Numbered from the stretch's first letter, positions 18,531 to 28,800 are shown. The stretch: 64,000 nucleotides of DNA from Entomortierella parvispora (GCA_963573315.1 OY752150.1:1956001-2020000), one strand, 5' to 3'. Program-made: numbers and translations. The notes: a model not told the origin generated them from the letters alone.

Positions 18531-18748
18531 TTGCAGAGTAACAAGACAGACTGTCCGGGCCAGGGACCAAGCATTTGAGTATCATCATACTCGCCGTAGC
18601 AGGTGACTTGAGTCGGGGGGTTGGCAGTATTGTTGCGATCGTGACCGACGTTTTTACCACCGTAAGCACTGGTCGGGAATGCGGCCGTGATGTTGATGAG
18701 AGTGAGGGCTGGTAAGACCACTTGGATAAGTAGGGCAATGAACTTCAT
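18524..18748 (-). CDS. Small secreted protein (74 aa), end lies in satellite
   Basis: ATG at 18748, with a minus-strand TATA box (TATAAAAG) at 18947-18954 about 200 bp upstream. Residues 1-23 form a signal peptide (MKFIALLIQVVLPALTLINI then TAA), probably cut before FPTSAYGG. The short mature part has two Cys. The reading frame ends where the satellite array begins, so the last residues (SVLLLCND) and the stop appear to come from repeat sequence. That suggests the original 3' end was lost. No family recognised. Confidence 0.5.
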   Translation of the reverse strand: MKFIALLIQVVLPALTLINITAAFPTSAYGGKNVGHDRNNTANPPTQVTCYGEYDDTQMLGPWPGQSVLLLCND

Positions 18749-18946
18749 AGCTGATACGCTACGATCAAAACAAGAGAATGCCCTTCGGGTCAAAATTATT
18801 CTAATAACATTACACATTATCAATACCTCAGGAATATTATTAATTAATAATAGTTCTTACGGTAAATCGTGGTGAGGGAGGTGTTGTGTTTTTTTCTGTT
18901 GATTTGGGAAGGTTACTTACTAGGTATTGCGGGGTAGACATCTCCC

Positions 18947-18954
18947 CTTTTATA
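18947..18954 (-). promoter_or_regulatory. TATA box for the secreted-protein gene at 18748
   Basis: TATAAAAG on the minus strand, about 200 bp upstream of the ATG. Confidence 0.5.
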
Positions 18955-20246
18955 CTTGTAGGAGAGAGTTATTTTCCTATCCCTATGACGTCCGAACAAC
19001 GTCGGGAGAAGGAATCATGTTTCTCTCTATCAGGATGTTAAATTCGCCCATCTTAGAATACAGTCACTCTGTCCAGCTGTACAATTCTTTCCTATCGAAA
19101 GAACCTAACTCTCGCGTTCGCCCCCGGGCTGTTAAACGTTCCATAGGGTCGTGCAAACATTTTTCGAATGAATTGACACTGACAATTTCGGCATCAACTC
19201 TATTCACATTTACAGCTTGCAGTTTTTTCCTGAAAGTCGACTTCATCGGACATGTCCAACTCTGTGTTCACCCCGCCCATTTTCTCGGAACTGCATGCCG
19301 AAGTGGAAAAACGAGACGCGCGTCTGGACAGATTAGGAGCAACATTGGCATGCTCTCTCTCTCTAGTTGCAGTTGCAGCTGCCTTTTTTTTTTTGCACCC
19401 CAAAACGTGTTTGCCCCCATGACCTACAAAATCTTGAGAATGGTCCGATAGATAAAAAAAATTTCCTCGGCCACAAGAGAACGTGTTGGGATGTTGTTTC
19501 TGTGTAACATTAGCCCTCGCCCGGCGTACTGTTTATCCTTTGGACGTTGAGGGCGAAGCAAGTTTGGGTTGCAGCGGCCCTCTCACATCATGACTGATTT
19601 ACGGCATTGTATGTATATGGATACACGGAAGTTGAGTCGAAAGAAATCCATGTCAATTCGGCATTCTCGACCAGTTATCACTAGGCATGGGCAATGTCGA
19701 CTGAGGACGCAGCAAGAAATTTGGAAGGAGGATGCAGGCCAATGTCGTACAACAATCCCGAAATGGTTAGATGGATATTTCCGTCAGGTACATTTAAACC
19801 AAATGATAACAAACATTGCTTTCAATTGCTTTTACCTCATGACCAGAACACCATGCACGAGAGAACGATTTCGAGCATGCATGAGGAGGGGACGAGACGA
19901 CGGATCTGGCTGACCAGTTGCTATGGAACGCCGACGTGTATCTCTTATTTAGCCTCCTTTCCTGTTGCTGTCCCTCGCTCCCACGCCCAGGGTGCTGCTG
20001 TATCAAAAATATTAAGCGATGGGAACGTCCTCGATACTTTGAGATAATGCAAGGCACGACCACAGTCACGGTACTTTACTACAGTGGGCGGAGCCAGTGA
20101 CATCAGTCGACTGGGATCCTTCTGCACGAATGCCTTTCCTCTCCGTTCATTCTAACGCGCTTCAATTGGACACATGACGGAAACTGCGACCAATGTGGAA
20201 TCAATTTTGGAAATTGCCAGTTGTTGGACATTCATAGTGTCAAGGT
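18955..20246. other. No gene recognised
   Basis: Several overlapping short frames (for example 19569-19913) lack domains, signal peptides or consistent splice sites. No repeat of this stretch was noticed elsewhere in the window. Confidence 0.35.
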
Positions 20247-20254
20247 TATATAAG
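20247..20254 (+). promoter_or_regulatory. TATA box for the gene at 20332
   Basis: TATATAAG, 78 bp upstream of the ATG. Confidence 0.5.
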
Positions 20255-20331
20255 GGCGGTCATTGTCACCATTTCAGTAAAACACACAAAAAAGATATCA
20301 CAAGCCAGCACCCTGCCACAATTCCCTCCAA

Positions 20332-20604
20332 ATGAGAATAAGAAGATCACTTTTAATTGCCGTCTTACAGCTTGCGTCAGTCTGCTACGATGCCCACCCT
20401 CTATGTGAATCCTTGTCGTTTTGCTTGTGCGAGCACTCCACACAGAAACTGAGGGTGTCCTTGTACGAGTGCGATTTTCAGATGGACCAAATGAACCTTT
20501 CATGGATCGATGACTTCGCTTCTTATACCTCTGATAAAAACGCCTACCTCGACTGCCTGTGGTTCGGGCCGGAAGTTCCCAAGGAAGGCTGGTGTTCTGG
20601 TTAG
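20332..20604 (+). CDS. Small secreted cysteine-rich protein (90 aa)
   Basis: ATG 78 bp downstream of a TATATAAG box. Residues 1-18 are basic then hydrophobic (MRIRRSLLIAVLQLASVC), as in a signal peptide. The mature region has at least six cysteines, including the CESLSFCLCE segment, in about 70 residues. No known family is recognised. A compact, Cys-rich secreted protein fits an effector or antimicrobial-type role, but this is inference only. Single exon as read. Confidence 0.5.
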   Translation: MRIRRSLLIAVLQLASVCYDAHPLCESLSFCLCEHSTQKLRVSLYECDFQMDQMNLSWIDDFASYTSDKNAYLDCLWFGPEVPKEGWCSG

Positions 20605-21061
20605 GCTACTCTTTGGCCTTCTCATTTCCACATTCGATACACTTCTCCATAGCCTTCACCAAACCTTTTTCGATCCTTGGGTGCGATCCAACTCAACATC
20701 AAGTTGCCCGCAACGCAAGCCTACCTCTGCTTTGTTGTCCATGACAAAATAGAGGGAGCATCCCGTAATAATAAATCCGACTTATAATAGCTGAAAACTA
20801 CTTTGGCGGTCGACCTTCCTCCGGTGTACACCTCTGACAGGAGCATCTCACTTCCAGTATGCCCTAGATCCGTGGGCACCGGTTGTGGGTTACTTGTGAC
20901 ACGCGTTAAGTTCGACCTGACTTGGTGCGGTTCGTGAAGCCTGTGTCGCAGCTGCCTTTGAATCCGATGAAGACATGGGCCTGGAGGAGGTAGGCAGGAA
21001 GGGTAATGAGTAAAACGAACATGAGCGCGTCTCTTTGCAACCATTCTTGTAACAGAGTAAC
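20605..21061. other. No gene recognised
   Basis: Short frames only. Sequence up to the short LTR that starts at 21062. Confidence 0.35.
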
Positions 21062-21166
21062 TGCAATACGGTGACATCACGCGATCCTACCTATATAATC
21101 CCACTCCTATCATTATAATAGACATCACCTCTTGTCTCCACTCAGTCCCCTAGTACTCCTATTGCA
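21062..21166 (+). repeat. Short LTR (105 bp) of a Ty3/gypsy element
   Basis: Starts TGCAATACGG and ends CCTATTGCA, giving 7-bp inverted ends TGCAATA/TATTGCA. It is followed directly by TGGTAGC, the usual complement of initiator tRNA-Met. The first bases, including ACGGTGACATCACGCGA, match the boundary of the minus-strand chromovirus remnant near 34127-34155. Confidence 0.7.
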
Positions 21167-21179
21167 TGGTAGCAAAGGC
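21167..21179 (+). promoter_or_regulatory. Primer-binding site, initiator tRNA-Met type
   Basis: TGGTAGCAAAGGC immediately after the LTR end. Confidence 0.6.
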
Positions 21180-21292
21180 AACCTCGATCCTCCGACCCCC
21201 TGACTCATAACCCCCTGAACACTGCCAACCTGTTCCAACGAACACCCCCTGACCCCATCGACACCCTCACCACCCTCTTCCACGACCTCACT

Positions 21293-21500
21293 ATGACTAT
21301 CCCAGACCCCCCTACCGCCAACCTCTTTTCATCCGCCACCTTCCGTTTCCCTCAGCCAGAGGCCTACAAAGGCGACCGTGACGGATTCAAATGCGAGGTT
21401 TGGCTCACTGCAATCAACCGTTTCTTCAAAGGCGCACGCATCCCCGACGACGAGCGTACCCTCCACGCCGTCATCTTCCTCACCGGAGACGCTGTGATGT
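21293..21500 (+). pseudogene. Gag N-terminus of a Ty3/gypsy element, truncated
   Basis: ATG-initiated frame 126 bp after the primer site. It encodes the start of a retrotransposon gag (FPQPEAYKGDRDGFKCEVWL, then a DDERTLHAVIFLTGDA segment typical just before the conserved Trp). It breaks off after GDAVMLPK, where an unrelated repeat (21500-21960) begins. The rest of gag and pol is absent. Confidence 0.7.
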
Positions 21501-21960
21501 TGCCTAAAGTAAGTATAGTCTAAAGTCAGCAAAGGCTGGAGGGGAAATTGATAACGAAAAGAATAATAACGAACAAAAGCTCGCTGCTTACAAGTGATAG
21601 GGACGTTGCTCTTAATGCCACGAGGATCAGCTCAGGCACAACTCTGGTTATATGATCAGACACAATCTGGAGAAAAGGATGAATGAGCAAAGCAGGTGCT
21701 AATAGTGACCAAAACAGGAGAACAACAACTACGGAGGTGAACACAGGATCACTATACTAACTCGTAAGGGAGCAAGGACAACGGAAAACGGATCGGCCGT
21801 TGTTCTTGACGGAACTTGTCGAGGGCAGGAATGATCGTAACTTGTGAGTGTACAAGGTCGATCAACAGAACACAATAGATCTGTGATATCCAAAGGTAAG
21901 GGAATGGTTTTGACTAGATATTTTGCCCCTTGAACGCGCGCAGAGGACCGGAGAGCTTTT
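21500..21960 (+). repeat. Dispersed repeat (partner 33081-33860)
   Basis: Starts TGTTGCCTAAAGTAAGTATAG and shares with the 33-kb copy the phrases GAAATTGATAACGAAAAG, TGATAGGGAC, CAGGCACAAC, TATGATCAGA and ATCAACAGAAC/ATCGACAGAAC in order. Probably LTR or untranslated sequence of a chromovirus inserted into the gag fragment. Its exact ends are uncertain. Confidence 0.6.
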
Positions 21961-22034
21961 GGTGGTCGTGCTGGTCCTCGGTCACTTTTTCTCTTTTCCT
22001 GCTTCAAAGTGAAAACGTGGTAAAAAAGCAATCA

Positions 22035-22695
22035 TTAAAACAGATCAACCTGTAGCAGAGCAGGGCCATGAACACCAATGGTATAATAACCTTGGCATGC
22101 TGAGCAGATGTGCCGGCCTGTCCCGCCGGCTCCTCCTCGTCCTCCTCCTCCTTCTCGGACCATCAACAAGATGAAAGAAGACTGAGTTGTTTTTTTCCTT
22201 TTTTTTAAAAAAAAAAAAAAACAAAGATTGAATCCCACTTACATTATACTCTTGTGCTCTCCCCTTTCCCTTTGAAATGATGGCCGAGACGAGGGCATCA
22301 CCCTCATTATTATAGACCTTTTTTGGGAAGGCCAAAAAGTCATCGTCGTCGCTGTCCACACCGCCCAGGAGCGAGATCTTGTAGACCAGGACCCTGGTCG
22401 AGAGTTCGAATTGGTGGGTCCCCTTCTTCCTGATATTGTAGGCGGAAAAGACGATGGTTCCGCTGATCTGACATTGTTGGCCACTGGGAAGGACATCCTT
22501 GGCCAGGTCCATGCAAATCTTGTAGACGGGGTGCTTTTTCCTGCCTGGGCCACGTTCGAGATTGATTTTAGCCCTCTGTTTCTCCCCGTGGCACATATAG
22601 TTCAAACTCGTGGTCGGGCTATCATCCTCCATGCGTTCGGCCTTGATCAGGGAGAAGGTCATGTTCTCTATAGCAATTTTGCCGCTCTGTGCCAT
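22035..22695 (-). CDS. Unrecognised two-exon protein (199 aa)
   Basis: ATG at 22695. Exon 1 (22695-22243) ends at a strong donor (AAT then GTAAGTGGG). Exon 2 (22181-22035) follows an acceptor AACTCAG; the 61-nt intron keeps phase 0. The unspliced frame would run through poly-T/poly-A sequence, which supports splicing. The protein starts MAQSGKIAIENMTFSL. Its middle (QISGTIVFSAYNIRKKG) is beta-rich, it has an acidic patch (DSDDDDF) and the second exon is Gly-rich with a CSAC pair. An OB-like fold is conceivable but cannot be shown. Function unknown. Confidence 0.5.
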
Positions 22696-22829
22696 CTAAC
22701 CATCACCACCAGATAGAAAACGATTTAGAATCAGACTCTTTTTTTAAAAGTCGATGATGACAATAACAAGGCAAAGAAAAGAGCCCCCCTCCTTCTCTCG
22801 CTCTCTCTCTCCGTCTCTTTGTTTCTCTT

Positions 22830-23345
22830 TTAAAGTGATGATAAAAATAACAAGGCAAAAGTAAAGAGGCAGTGGCCACCTGAGAAGAATTAAAAAAAAA
22901 AAAAAAAAGGAAAGTGAGAAAAGAGAACATCAAGGAATTGAGCTGGAGAGATGACGCTCATTTCAGGTCATTGAAGAAGAGTGCAGGCAATGCATTGCAT
23001 TGAAGACGGAAAAGTCAAACAAAAAAGACAAAAAAGACAAACAGCGGAGACGGGAAATGTGAATCAATGAAAAGGGAATGAGAGTTGATGAATGTCAAGA
23101 AGAGTGAAGGAGCAAAGAAAAGGTAGAAGAGTAGTGAGGGCGGTGAAGAAGAAAGGAAGGAAAGGAAGGGAAAGAAGGAAAGAGAGGTGGAAAGGAAGAC
23201 AAAAAGAGGGGCAAAAGAAAAAGGCGGCGAGAAAGGGCACCTGAGCCTAAAATATTGGTGGCAACAAACACATGCACCTCCATTGCTCGCTCCATTCCAA
23301 GCCTACAGACTCGAGACTCGGCACAGACGTTGTCATTGGCGATGC
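22830..23345 (+). repeat. Dispersed direct duplication, copy 2 (partner 17340-17925)
   Basis: Same order of segments as copy 1, ending with one satellite core unit at about 23257. It lacks the ~70-bp insert seen in copy 1. Confidence 0.8.
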
Positions 23346-23424
23346 CCCAAGGATCATGTTCAAAGAAAGGAGATTCATTAAGCCATCACTGAAATATCAG
23401 CGATCCAAGCCAACCCAGGAGTCT

Positions 23425-23625
23425 GTTTTCGTACAGCGCCACCAAATGTTGCAAGGGTTTAGTGCGGCACTTGATTTACATGGAGCTAGTGCGTCATCCT
23501 GCTTTACATGGGTCTAGTGCAGCGCCACCGAATGTTACATGGGTTTAGTACGGCTCTTGGTTTACATGGAGGTAGTGCAGCGCCACCAATATGAATTGTG
23601 ACAGCTCTTTTACATGGCTCCAGTG
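23425..23625 (+). repeat. Short tandem repeats with GCGCCACC and TTACATGG motifs
   Basis: Units of about 50-60 bp with CAGCGCCACCRAATGT, TTTACATGGRGGTAGTGC and GGTTTAGTGCGG variants repeat about four times. Related phrases occur at 32276-32390 and weakly at 38443-38520. Confidence 0.6.
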
Positions 23626-23972
23626 CGGGAAACTTTGATACACGATTACTCGACCCACAGACGTCAGATCATTTCACAAAGTTATGTCCCGGTAGCCCTC
23701 ATTCAGAGCTTTCGAATGATACCCTGGAGGGCTTCTGGGGTGCTCATGTGGCCGCTCTAAAATACGGCAAAGATTCAGAAGCAATTTTGGGCGAAATTTT
23801 TAATTTTGCCACGGATCCAACTTGACAACCCACGACAAAATGGATACCGCTGAATAGCCCTGACTGAGGGCTATCATCATGCAAAGTTTCAAGCCAATGG
23901 GATGGGAAACCGCAGAGCAAAAATTCGAAAACTGACGTTTTTGCTCTATTCGACACAAGAAAGTTATAAAAG

Positions 23973-24040
23973 AATAACTGGCTTGTGGCAGCCAAGCGTT
24001 CATAGCGACGTTGCTTTTTGATCCTTCGATGTCGGCTCTT
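23973..24040 (+). rRNA. 28S rRNA internal fragment (copy B)
   Basis: Begins at the same 28S base as copies A and C (ATAACTGGCTTGTGGCAGCC) and ends after GTCGGCTCTT. CTTAAGGGGT follows 72 bp later (24113-24121). Not functional. Confidence 0.85.
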
Positions 24041-24121
24041 TCTCTCCTCCCTGCATCGATTTCATCGGACGCATTGTCGATGCTTTGTGCACGTGTACTA
24101 ATCTTTTTCTCTCTTAAGGGG

Positions 24122-24493
24122 TGTTCATTTATGCTCATACACGTGTTGACGTGACGCGTGAGACTGGTCTGTGCACGCGTGTATTGTGTTTATCACGCGA
24201 CGCGTTAGTCACGTGTGCGTTGATTTATTCATGGCCCTCAGGTCATAGAGCATCTCTTCACGTTCTTCAACAGCATGTTCATCTGGCAGAACAGATCGTT
24301 TGACAGAGGCGACAGCAGGATGAACAAGTTGCATTCTCACACGCTTCTTTGGTGGATGGATAATCGAAGCAGCAGCAACAGCAGCACTGGGAGTGGAAAT
24401 TCTCGGAGTACGGGTCTTGCCGAAAGGTACAGGCCACTTTCCAGAGGACTTCAGGTTGTCAACAATCGATTGGTGAGTGACAATGAGGTTGCG
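24122..24493. other. No gene recognised
   Basis: ACGTGT/ACGCGT-rich stretch (24130-24210), then short frames. It is downstream of the gag pseudogene, where protease and pol would be expected but are missing. Confidence 0.4.
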
Positions 24494-25956
24494 CTAGGCT
24501 TCGCGATCAGACTTGCGGGGACAAGCACCATTACTGTGTCTGAGATTGAGAGCCTTGCAAAGAACATGGACGCAGGGTGCAGCATTGGTTGCATGATGCT
24601 GGGCATTGACAGGCGTCGATGGATTGGCAGCAGTGCCAGCAGGTTTGGTTGTAGAAGTGAAACCAGTGGACAAGGTAGCAGGGTGAGGACGTTTACGAGT
24701 CGACGAAGTGGCTAGTTGTCTTGCCCATCGTTGGGAGATGTACTCAAGAGGATCAGCAGGGTCACCCGTAACCAAGGAACGATTGGTGTTGATGTGCTCA
24801 AGCAGAGCATTATAGTCAGCAATGGTGCTAGGACCCTTGGGGTATATCTTCTGAATCTCCTCTTGACCTTGCAAAGGGAGTGCATGGAAAATGAGCTCAG
24901 AGAGGTGGTGACCCATATCATCAGCTTGTGCAGCACGTACAAGATTCTTGACACGTGTAGTGAAAGCTAGGGCTGGCTCGCCAGGTTCAAGCTGCAAGGC
25001 AAAAAGGTGCGACTTGACAAGGTGGCGGAAACCGTCTAAGTTTGTAGCTTTGACCACATACTTAGATACCAGGTCCCATGATCGGTCTCCAACAGGGTGC
25101 ATCTCGATCAGGGCTTTGAATTCCTCATCGAGACCAGAAGGTTTCAGGGCAGCTCCATATATCTCCAGGCAAGGAAGTCAAAAAGCTCAACAAGCCTGCC
25201 TTTGCAGAACGTACGGAAGGTCTCAAGGAACGTAGATACGGCTTGAGCAGCAGGTAAAGCAAGAACGTCTTTGGTCTTGGCTTTGGACAGAGCAGAGGTC
25301 AGGTTCAACGTATGAGCTCCAGCATGAGAATCATGGCGAACACGATCCCGATCAATGGAGGCACCATCAGCGAGAACAGGGATCAAGTTGTACTTGAAGA
25401 TGCGTTTGATGGCAACATGCGTTGAGTTTGACTCATCCACAGCAATGTCATATAAGACAGGGGCAAGGGCAGCTTTGCGTACAGACTCCAGAGTTTTAAT
25501 TCTAGTTGCAGTGTCTGTGACAATCTTTTCAGCTTTGGTAAGCTTCAAAGAGCTGCTATCGATCAATAAAGAGATAGAACGTTCAGGGTTTTGTCGAAGC
25601 TGGCGTTGTTGGGTAGTAAGTATAGCACCTTCATGGCACAACTTTTCCACGTCAGCCCTGGCTGCATCCAGATTGGACTTCAACAGTTGGAGAGTTGCCT
25701 CGATGGTGTAGTCTTCCTCCATGGGTGCATCTTGGTTGTTGGCCGAGAATGCATCCTGAACCAGTTGTTTCGCTTGAAGTTCCTCTATGTCAGATGAAAG
25801 CTTTGGGGTGAAAAGTTCCGGGTAGCGTTTGTATTCTTCCAGGGAAATCGTCTTGGGTTCAGGTTGTTTGTTGGAAGAGTCGTCCATTTCGACGTCATCA
25901 GCATCGTTTCTCCCTTGGTGCGCGGATGAGTCGGATTCGTTGCCTGCAGAGAACAT
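24494..25956 (-). pseudogene. Retrotransposon Gag, frameshifted, no pol
   Basis: ATG at 25956. The first frame (about 270 aa) has an acidic N-terminus, helical capsid-like sequence and ends in FLAWRYMELP. The second frame continues from LEIYGAALKPSGLDEEF through a Gag-like region (EPGEPALAFTTRVKNLVRAA) to a CKALNLRHSNGAC knuckle-like end. The two are separated by one base near 25165. A programmed shift is possible but no slippery site is obvious and no pol follows, so a broken gag-only remnant is more likely. Product class: Ty3/gypsy-type Gag, moderately sure. Confidence 0.65.
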
Positions 25957-26314
25957 GTTGAGGCGTCAGGAAGGGTCCGCGTGGAATGGAGGAGAAAGGG
26001 GGGGGGCGTTTTTTGAATGGAGTCAGATGGAGTTCCGATGATGTTCAGATGGAGCGAATTAATTCGTAGAAGGTGAAAGGGAATAAGGATGTTGATTAGG
26101 TTAATCAAAGGTAGATCGTCCGGTCGTCAAAAAAATGTTCAGGGCAGGTCAAGTCAATGTTAATGGTGGACCGAGATGATGACGGGAAGGAAGAAGGATT
26201 TCTTTATTGCAACGGTCGCGACGACAGATATTTCTTGTCGTCGGTCACGTGATATCGAGAACCCTCGTCAACTAAAAAGTAGCGATCCGCAACAATACAG
26301 CAGATTGAAAATAA
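25957..26314. other. Upstream region of the gag pseudogene
   Basis: No second gene recognised. Expected to hold the untranslated leader of the gag element, but no LTR could be delimited. Confidence 0.35.
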
Positions 26315-26866
26315 CTACGCAAGGGTGTCTTTCACTAGACGATCAATATCCTAGATAAAAGAAAACGCAGGATGTTAGTAAACATGACTGTCATAGAAAT
26401 TACATTATCAGAGTTATACTAAAAGAAATAACATTCAGTTGATGAATATGTGTTTCACTTACACCCTGTCATTCATTGAATCAAATTCAGAAAACAAGAA
26501 ATGATAATTATTAGTACTCATGTCGATTGTTCACTCATCGATTGAAAGAAATAACATTCAGTTGGTGAATATGTGTTCCACTTACACCCTATCATTCATT
26601 GAATCAAATTCAGAAAACAAGAAATGATAATATTAGTACTTATGTCGATTGTTCACTCATCGATTGAAAGAGATAATATTCACTTGATGAATATGTGTTT
26701 CACTTACACAATGAGGCTGACAATATGCAGTATATCCAATACTACAAAGTCCTTCGTGACATTCACGCTTTTCAAGTTTGCCTTGAAGGGGGACAGCGCT
26801 AATCAACGCCAGTGTGGCTAACATGGCCAAGACAATAAGAATAGGGGAAAAGGTACGGGAAACCAT
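26315..26866 (-). CDS. Small secreted KEX2-processed Cys-rich peptide (64 aa), large repetitive intron
   Basis: ATG at 26866, with a minus-strand TATA box (TATATAAA, 26956-26963) upstream. Exon 1 (26866-26708, 53 codons) encodes a signal peptide (residues 1-24, ending LALISA), a short pro-region and a dibasic site LEKR. A Cys-rich segment follows (ECHEGLCSIGYTAYCQPHC, four Cys). Exon 1 ends at TGT followed by GTAAGTG. A plausible last exon (26350-26315) after TTTTATCTAG adds 11 residues and a stop in phase 0. The 357-nt intron is far longer than other introns here and consists of tandem 122-bp units. The layout resembles fungal processed effector peptides; function is not known. Confidence 0.6.
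26351..26707 (-). repeat. Tandem 122-bp units inside an intron, each with its own splice donor
   Basis: GTAAGTG donors occur at 26707, 26585 and 26463, exactly 122 bp apart on the minus strand. Each unit ends AATGAATGAYAG just before the next GGTGTAAGTG, so each unit looks like a complete intron. The third unit diverges and ends at the true acceptor at 26351. Confidence 0.75.
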
Positions 26867-27245
26867 GATAACAAAGGGGAGGGGAGTTCAAGGTGGTTCA
26901 AGAGGTTATTCAAGTTACTAGGTGAAGAACTAAACTAGGGTGGGAGAGTTATTGCTTTATATAATAAATGGGTTGGGCAGTGCTTATCAAAACTGAGATG
27001 GCTCTCAATGTTTGATCTGGGACCTGTACATGGTTGCGACAAATGGATACTTTGTGGTGTCAACAAAGAGTTGAATTTATGACAGCCCAAACAATTAAAA
27101 ACTCAAATGATTCTTCAACCCCCCCTGAATACCCAGCAAAGGTTATCACTTGTCCATGCGCCTTTGATGTTGCACGGAATCGATCTTAAAGTTTGACTCT
27201 CAAGCAGAGCCTCTGTGCATCAGACCACTTCCTGGAAGTGTCTCT
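26867..27245. other. Upstream region, no gene recognised
   Basis: Contains the TATA box of the small secreted peptide gene at 26956-26963 (minus strand). Otherwise nothing identified. Confidence 0.4.
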
Positions 27246-28080
27246 TTGTCGTCCAATGTTCTTATTTGTCGTCCATTATTGCTCTCTTATTTGCCGTCTG
27301 GATTTCTGGGCCTGGTCATGCATCGCGCCCGGGCTATCTATTTGTGTTACCAGGGCAAGTGTCCATTTGTTGTTCGGTCCGATAGCTCTTACTTGCCGTC
27401 CAATGCTCTTGTTTACCGTTCTTCTGTGCTCCTATAATGTTCAGGGGCAAACTGAGGTGCGAGGATGCGTTCGCATTTCCTTACTCAGAGTTCGAGCCTC
27501 GAAAAAAAATATTTCACGTGTATGTATTACCTGTACCTGGGGTCGTTAACTTACCCTTTCTACCTCCATGCCTGAGTGAGCTTCTGAACTCTGCCCACTA
27601 CTCTGTTCCCCACGGTTCTCATACATCAAAGGGGTTTGACTGGGTGATTTGATCCAGAGCCTCAATCCGCAATCTCCGTCGCGAAAGGGCGCACAAAACG
27701 ATCAAGACTGGGAAATTCAACACGAGAAGAGCAATTGTGTCGGTGGATAAAAAGTTTGACCAACGGCTTCATGGAACTTCTGATTGGTCTTACGATCAAA
27801 ATCAGTCGATAATCGATCGCGCCTTGCTGGTCATACGGATACGTCCCTAAACGAGGTATTTTGCAGTGGTTAGCCAGGGCGCGGTGCATGACCAGGGCGC
27901 GGTGCATGACCAGGGCGCGGTGCATGACCAGGGCGCGGTGCATGACCAGGGCGCGGTGCGGAAATCTAGACGACAAATAAGAGAGCAATAATGGACGACA
28001 AATAAGAGCATTGGACGACAAGGAAGGAACGCAAGTGTCTATTTGTCGTTCGGTCCGACAGCTCTTATTTGTCGACCCTA
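27246..28080. repeat. Inverted TTTGTCGTCC repeats with an 18-bp minisatellite
   Basis: 27246-27335 (GTCGTCCAATGTTCTTATTT onward, then CATTATTGCTCTCTTATTTG) recurs inverted at about 27943-28022. Between them, at 27880-27960, the 18-bp unit GCGGTGCATGACCAGGGC is repeated five times; a single related unit sits in the left arm. 27375-27450 and 28040-28110 also share TAGCTCTTAYTTG and GTTCAGGGGCAA in direct orientation. Confidence 0.75.
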
Positions 28081-28129
28081 TTTCCCAAGGATAGAGTTCA
28101 GGGGCAACACTTAGGGTGAGTTGAAAAGC

Positions 28130-28800
28130 CAGCCAGGCAATAATAATTGTGCAATGCTCAAAGGCGACAAGGCGATGAGAAGAGGATTGAACCAATCGTG
28201 TAAGTGGGGCGTTGACTCTTGTTTATCTTTGCCCGTTTTGTCTAGCTGTTCAACTTTTTTTTTTTTTTTTTTTTGCCATTCTTGATCACAAGCCAAAAAA
28301 AAAAAAAAAAAAAAAAAAATCATGTTCGTGTAGTAATAGAAGGATGGGAGGAGTACAGTTCTGGTACAGACAGTACTGTACAGTACAGTACAATCAGCTG
28401 AAATCTCGAATGTGAGCACAAACACTGCCTGGTCACATCGGTTCGATGGGGTGAAGCATGAATGTGAGCACAAATTACCACAGCTTGAACACAGCAGTGA
28501 AGCACCTCAAAGGAACCCCGAAATTTCCTGTCACGTCGATTTTTTGGTCTCGATCGATGCTCCTTTGCAAGAGAAACACAACGTACTCTGTCCCACGTCC
28601 AGGCGATGACTCCCGTCCTTCTGTTACTACACCAAGATGAATTTTATTATTTTCTATTTTGGCTTGTTATCAAGAAAAAAGTTGAACAACTGGACAAAAC
28701 GGGCAAAGATAAACAAGAGTCAACGCCCCACTTACATGATTGGTTCAATCCTGTTCTCATCGCCTTGTCGCTTTTGAGCATTAAACAGTTATTAATATCC
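28130..28800. repeat. Foldback structure with about 125-bp arms
   Basis: 28130-28262 and 28674-28800 are imperfect inverted copies (for example AAGTGGGGCGTTGACTCTTG against CAAGAGTCAACGCCCCACTT). The loop of about 410 bp starts with a T run and an A run (28253-28319) that can themselves pair, and contains ACAGTACTGTACAGTACAGT-like palindromes at 28365-28390. The arms could be ends of a foldback or MITE-type element. Confidence 0.75.

Noticed and set aside
19569-20127. Overlapping frames on both strands around 19.6-20.1 kb
   Set aside because: No domain, signal peptide, splice logic or start context favours any of them.
26424-26707. CRISPR-like array
   Set aside because: The units are contiguous tandem repeats without variable spacers, inside a eukaryotic intron. 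No other part of the window shows repeat-spacer structure.
28253-28319. Retroposon poly(A) tail
   Set aside because: The A run is paired with a T run inside a larger foldback and no element or target duplication ends there.
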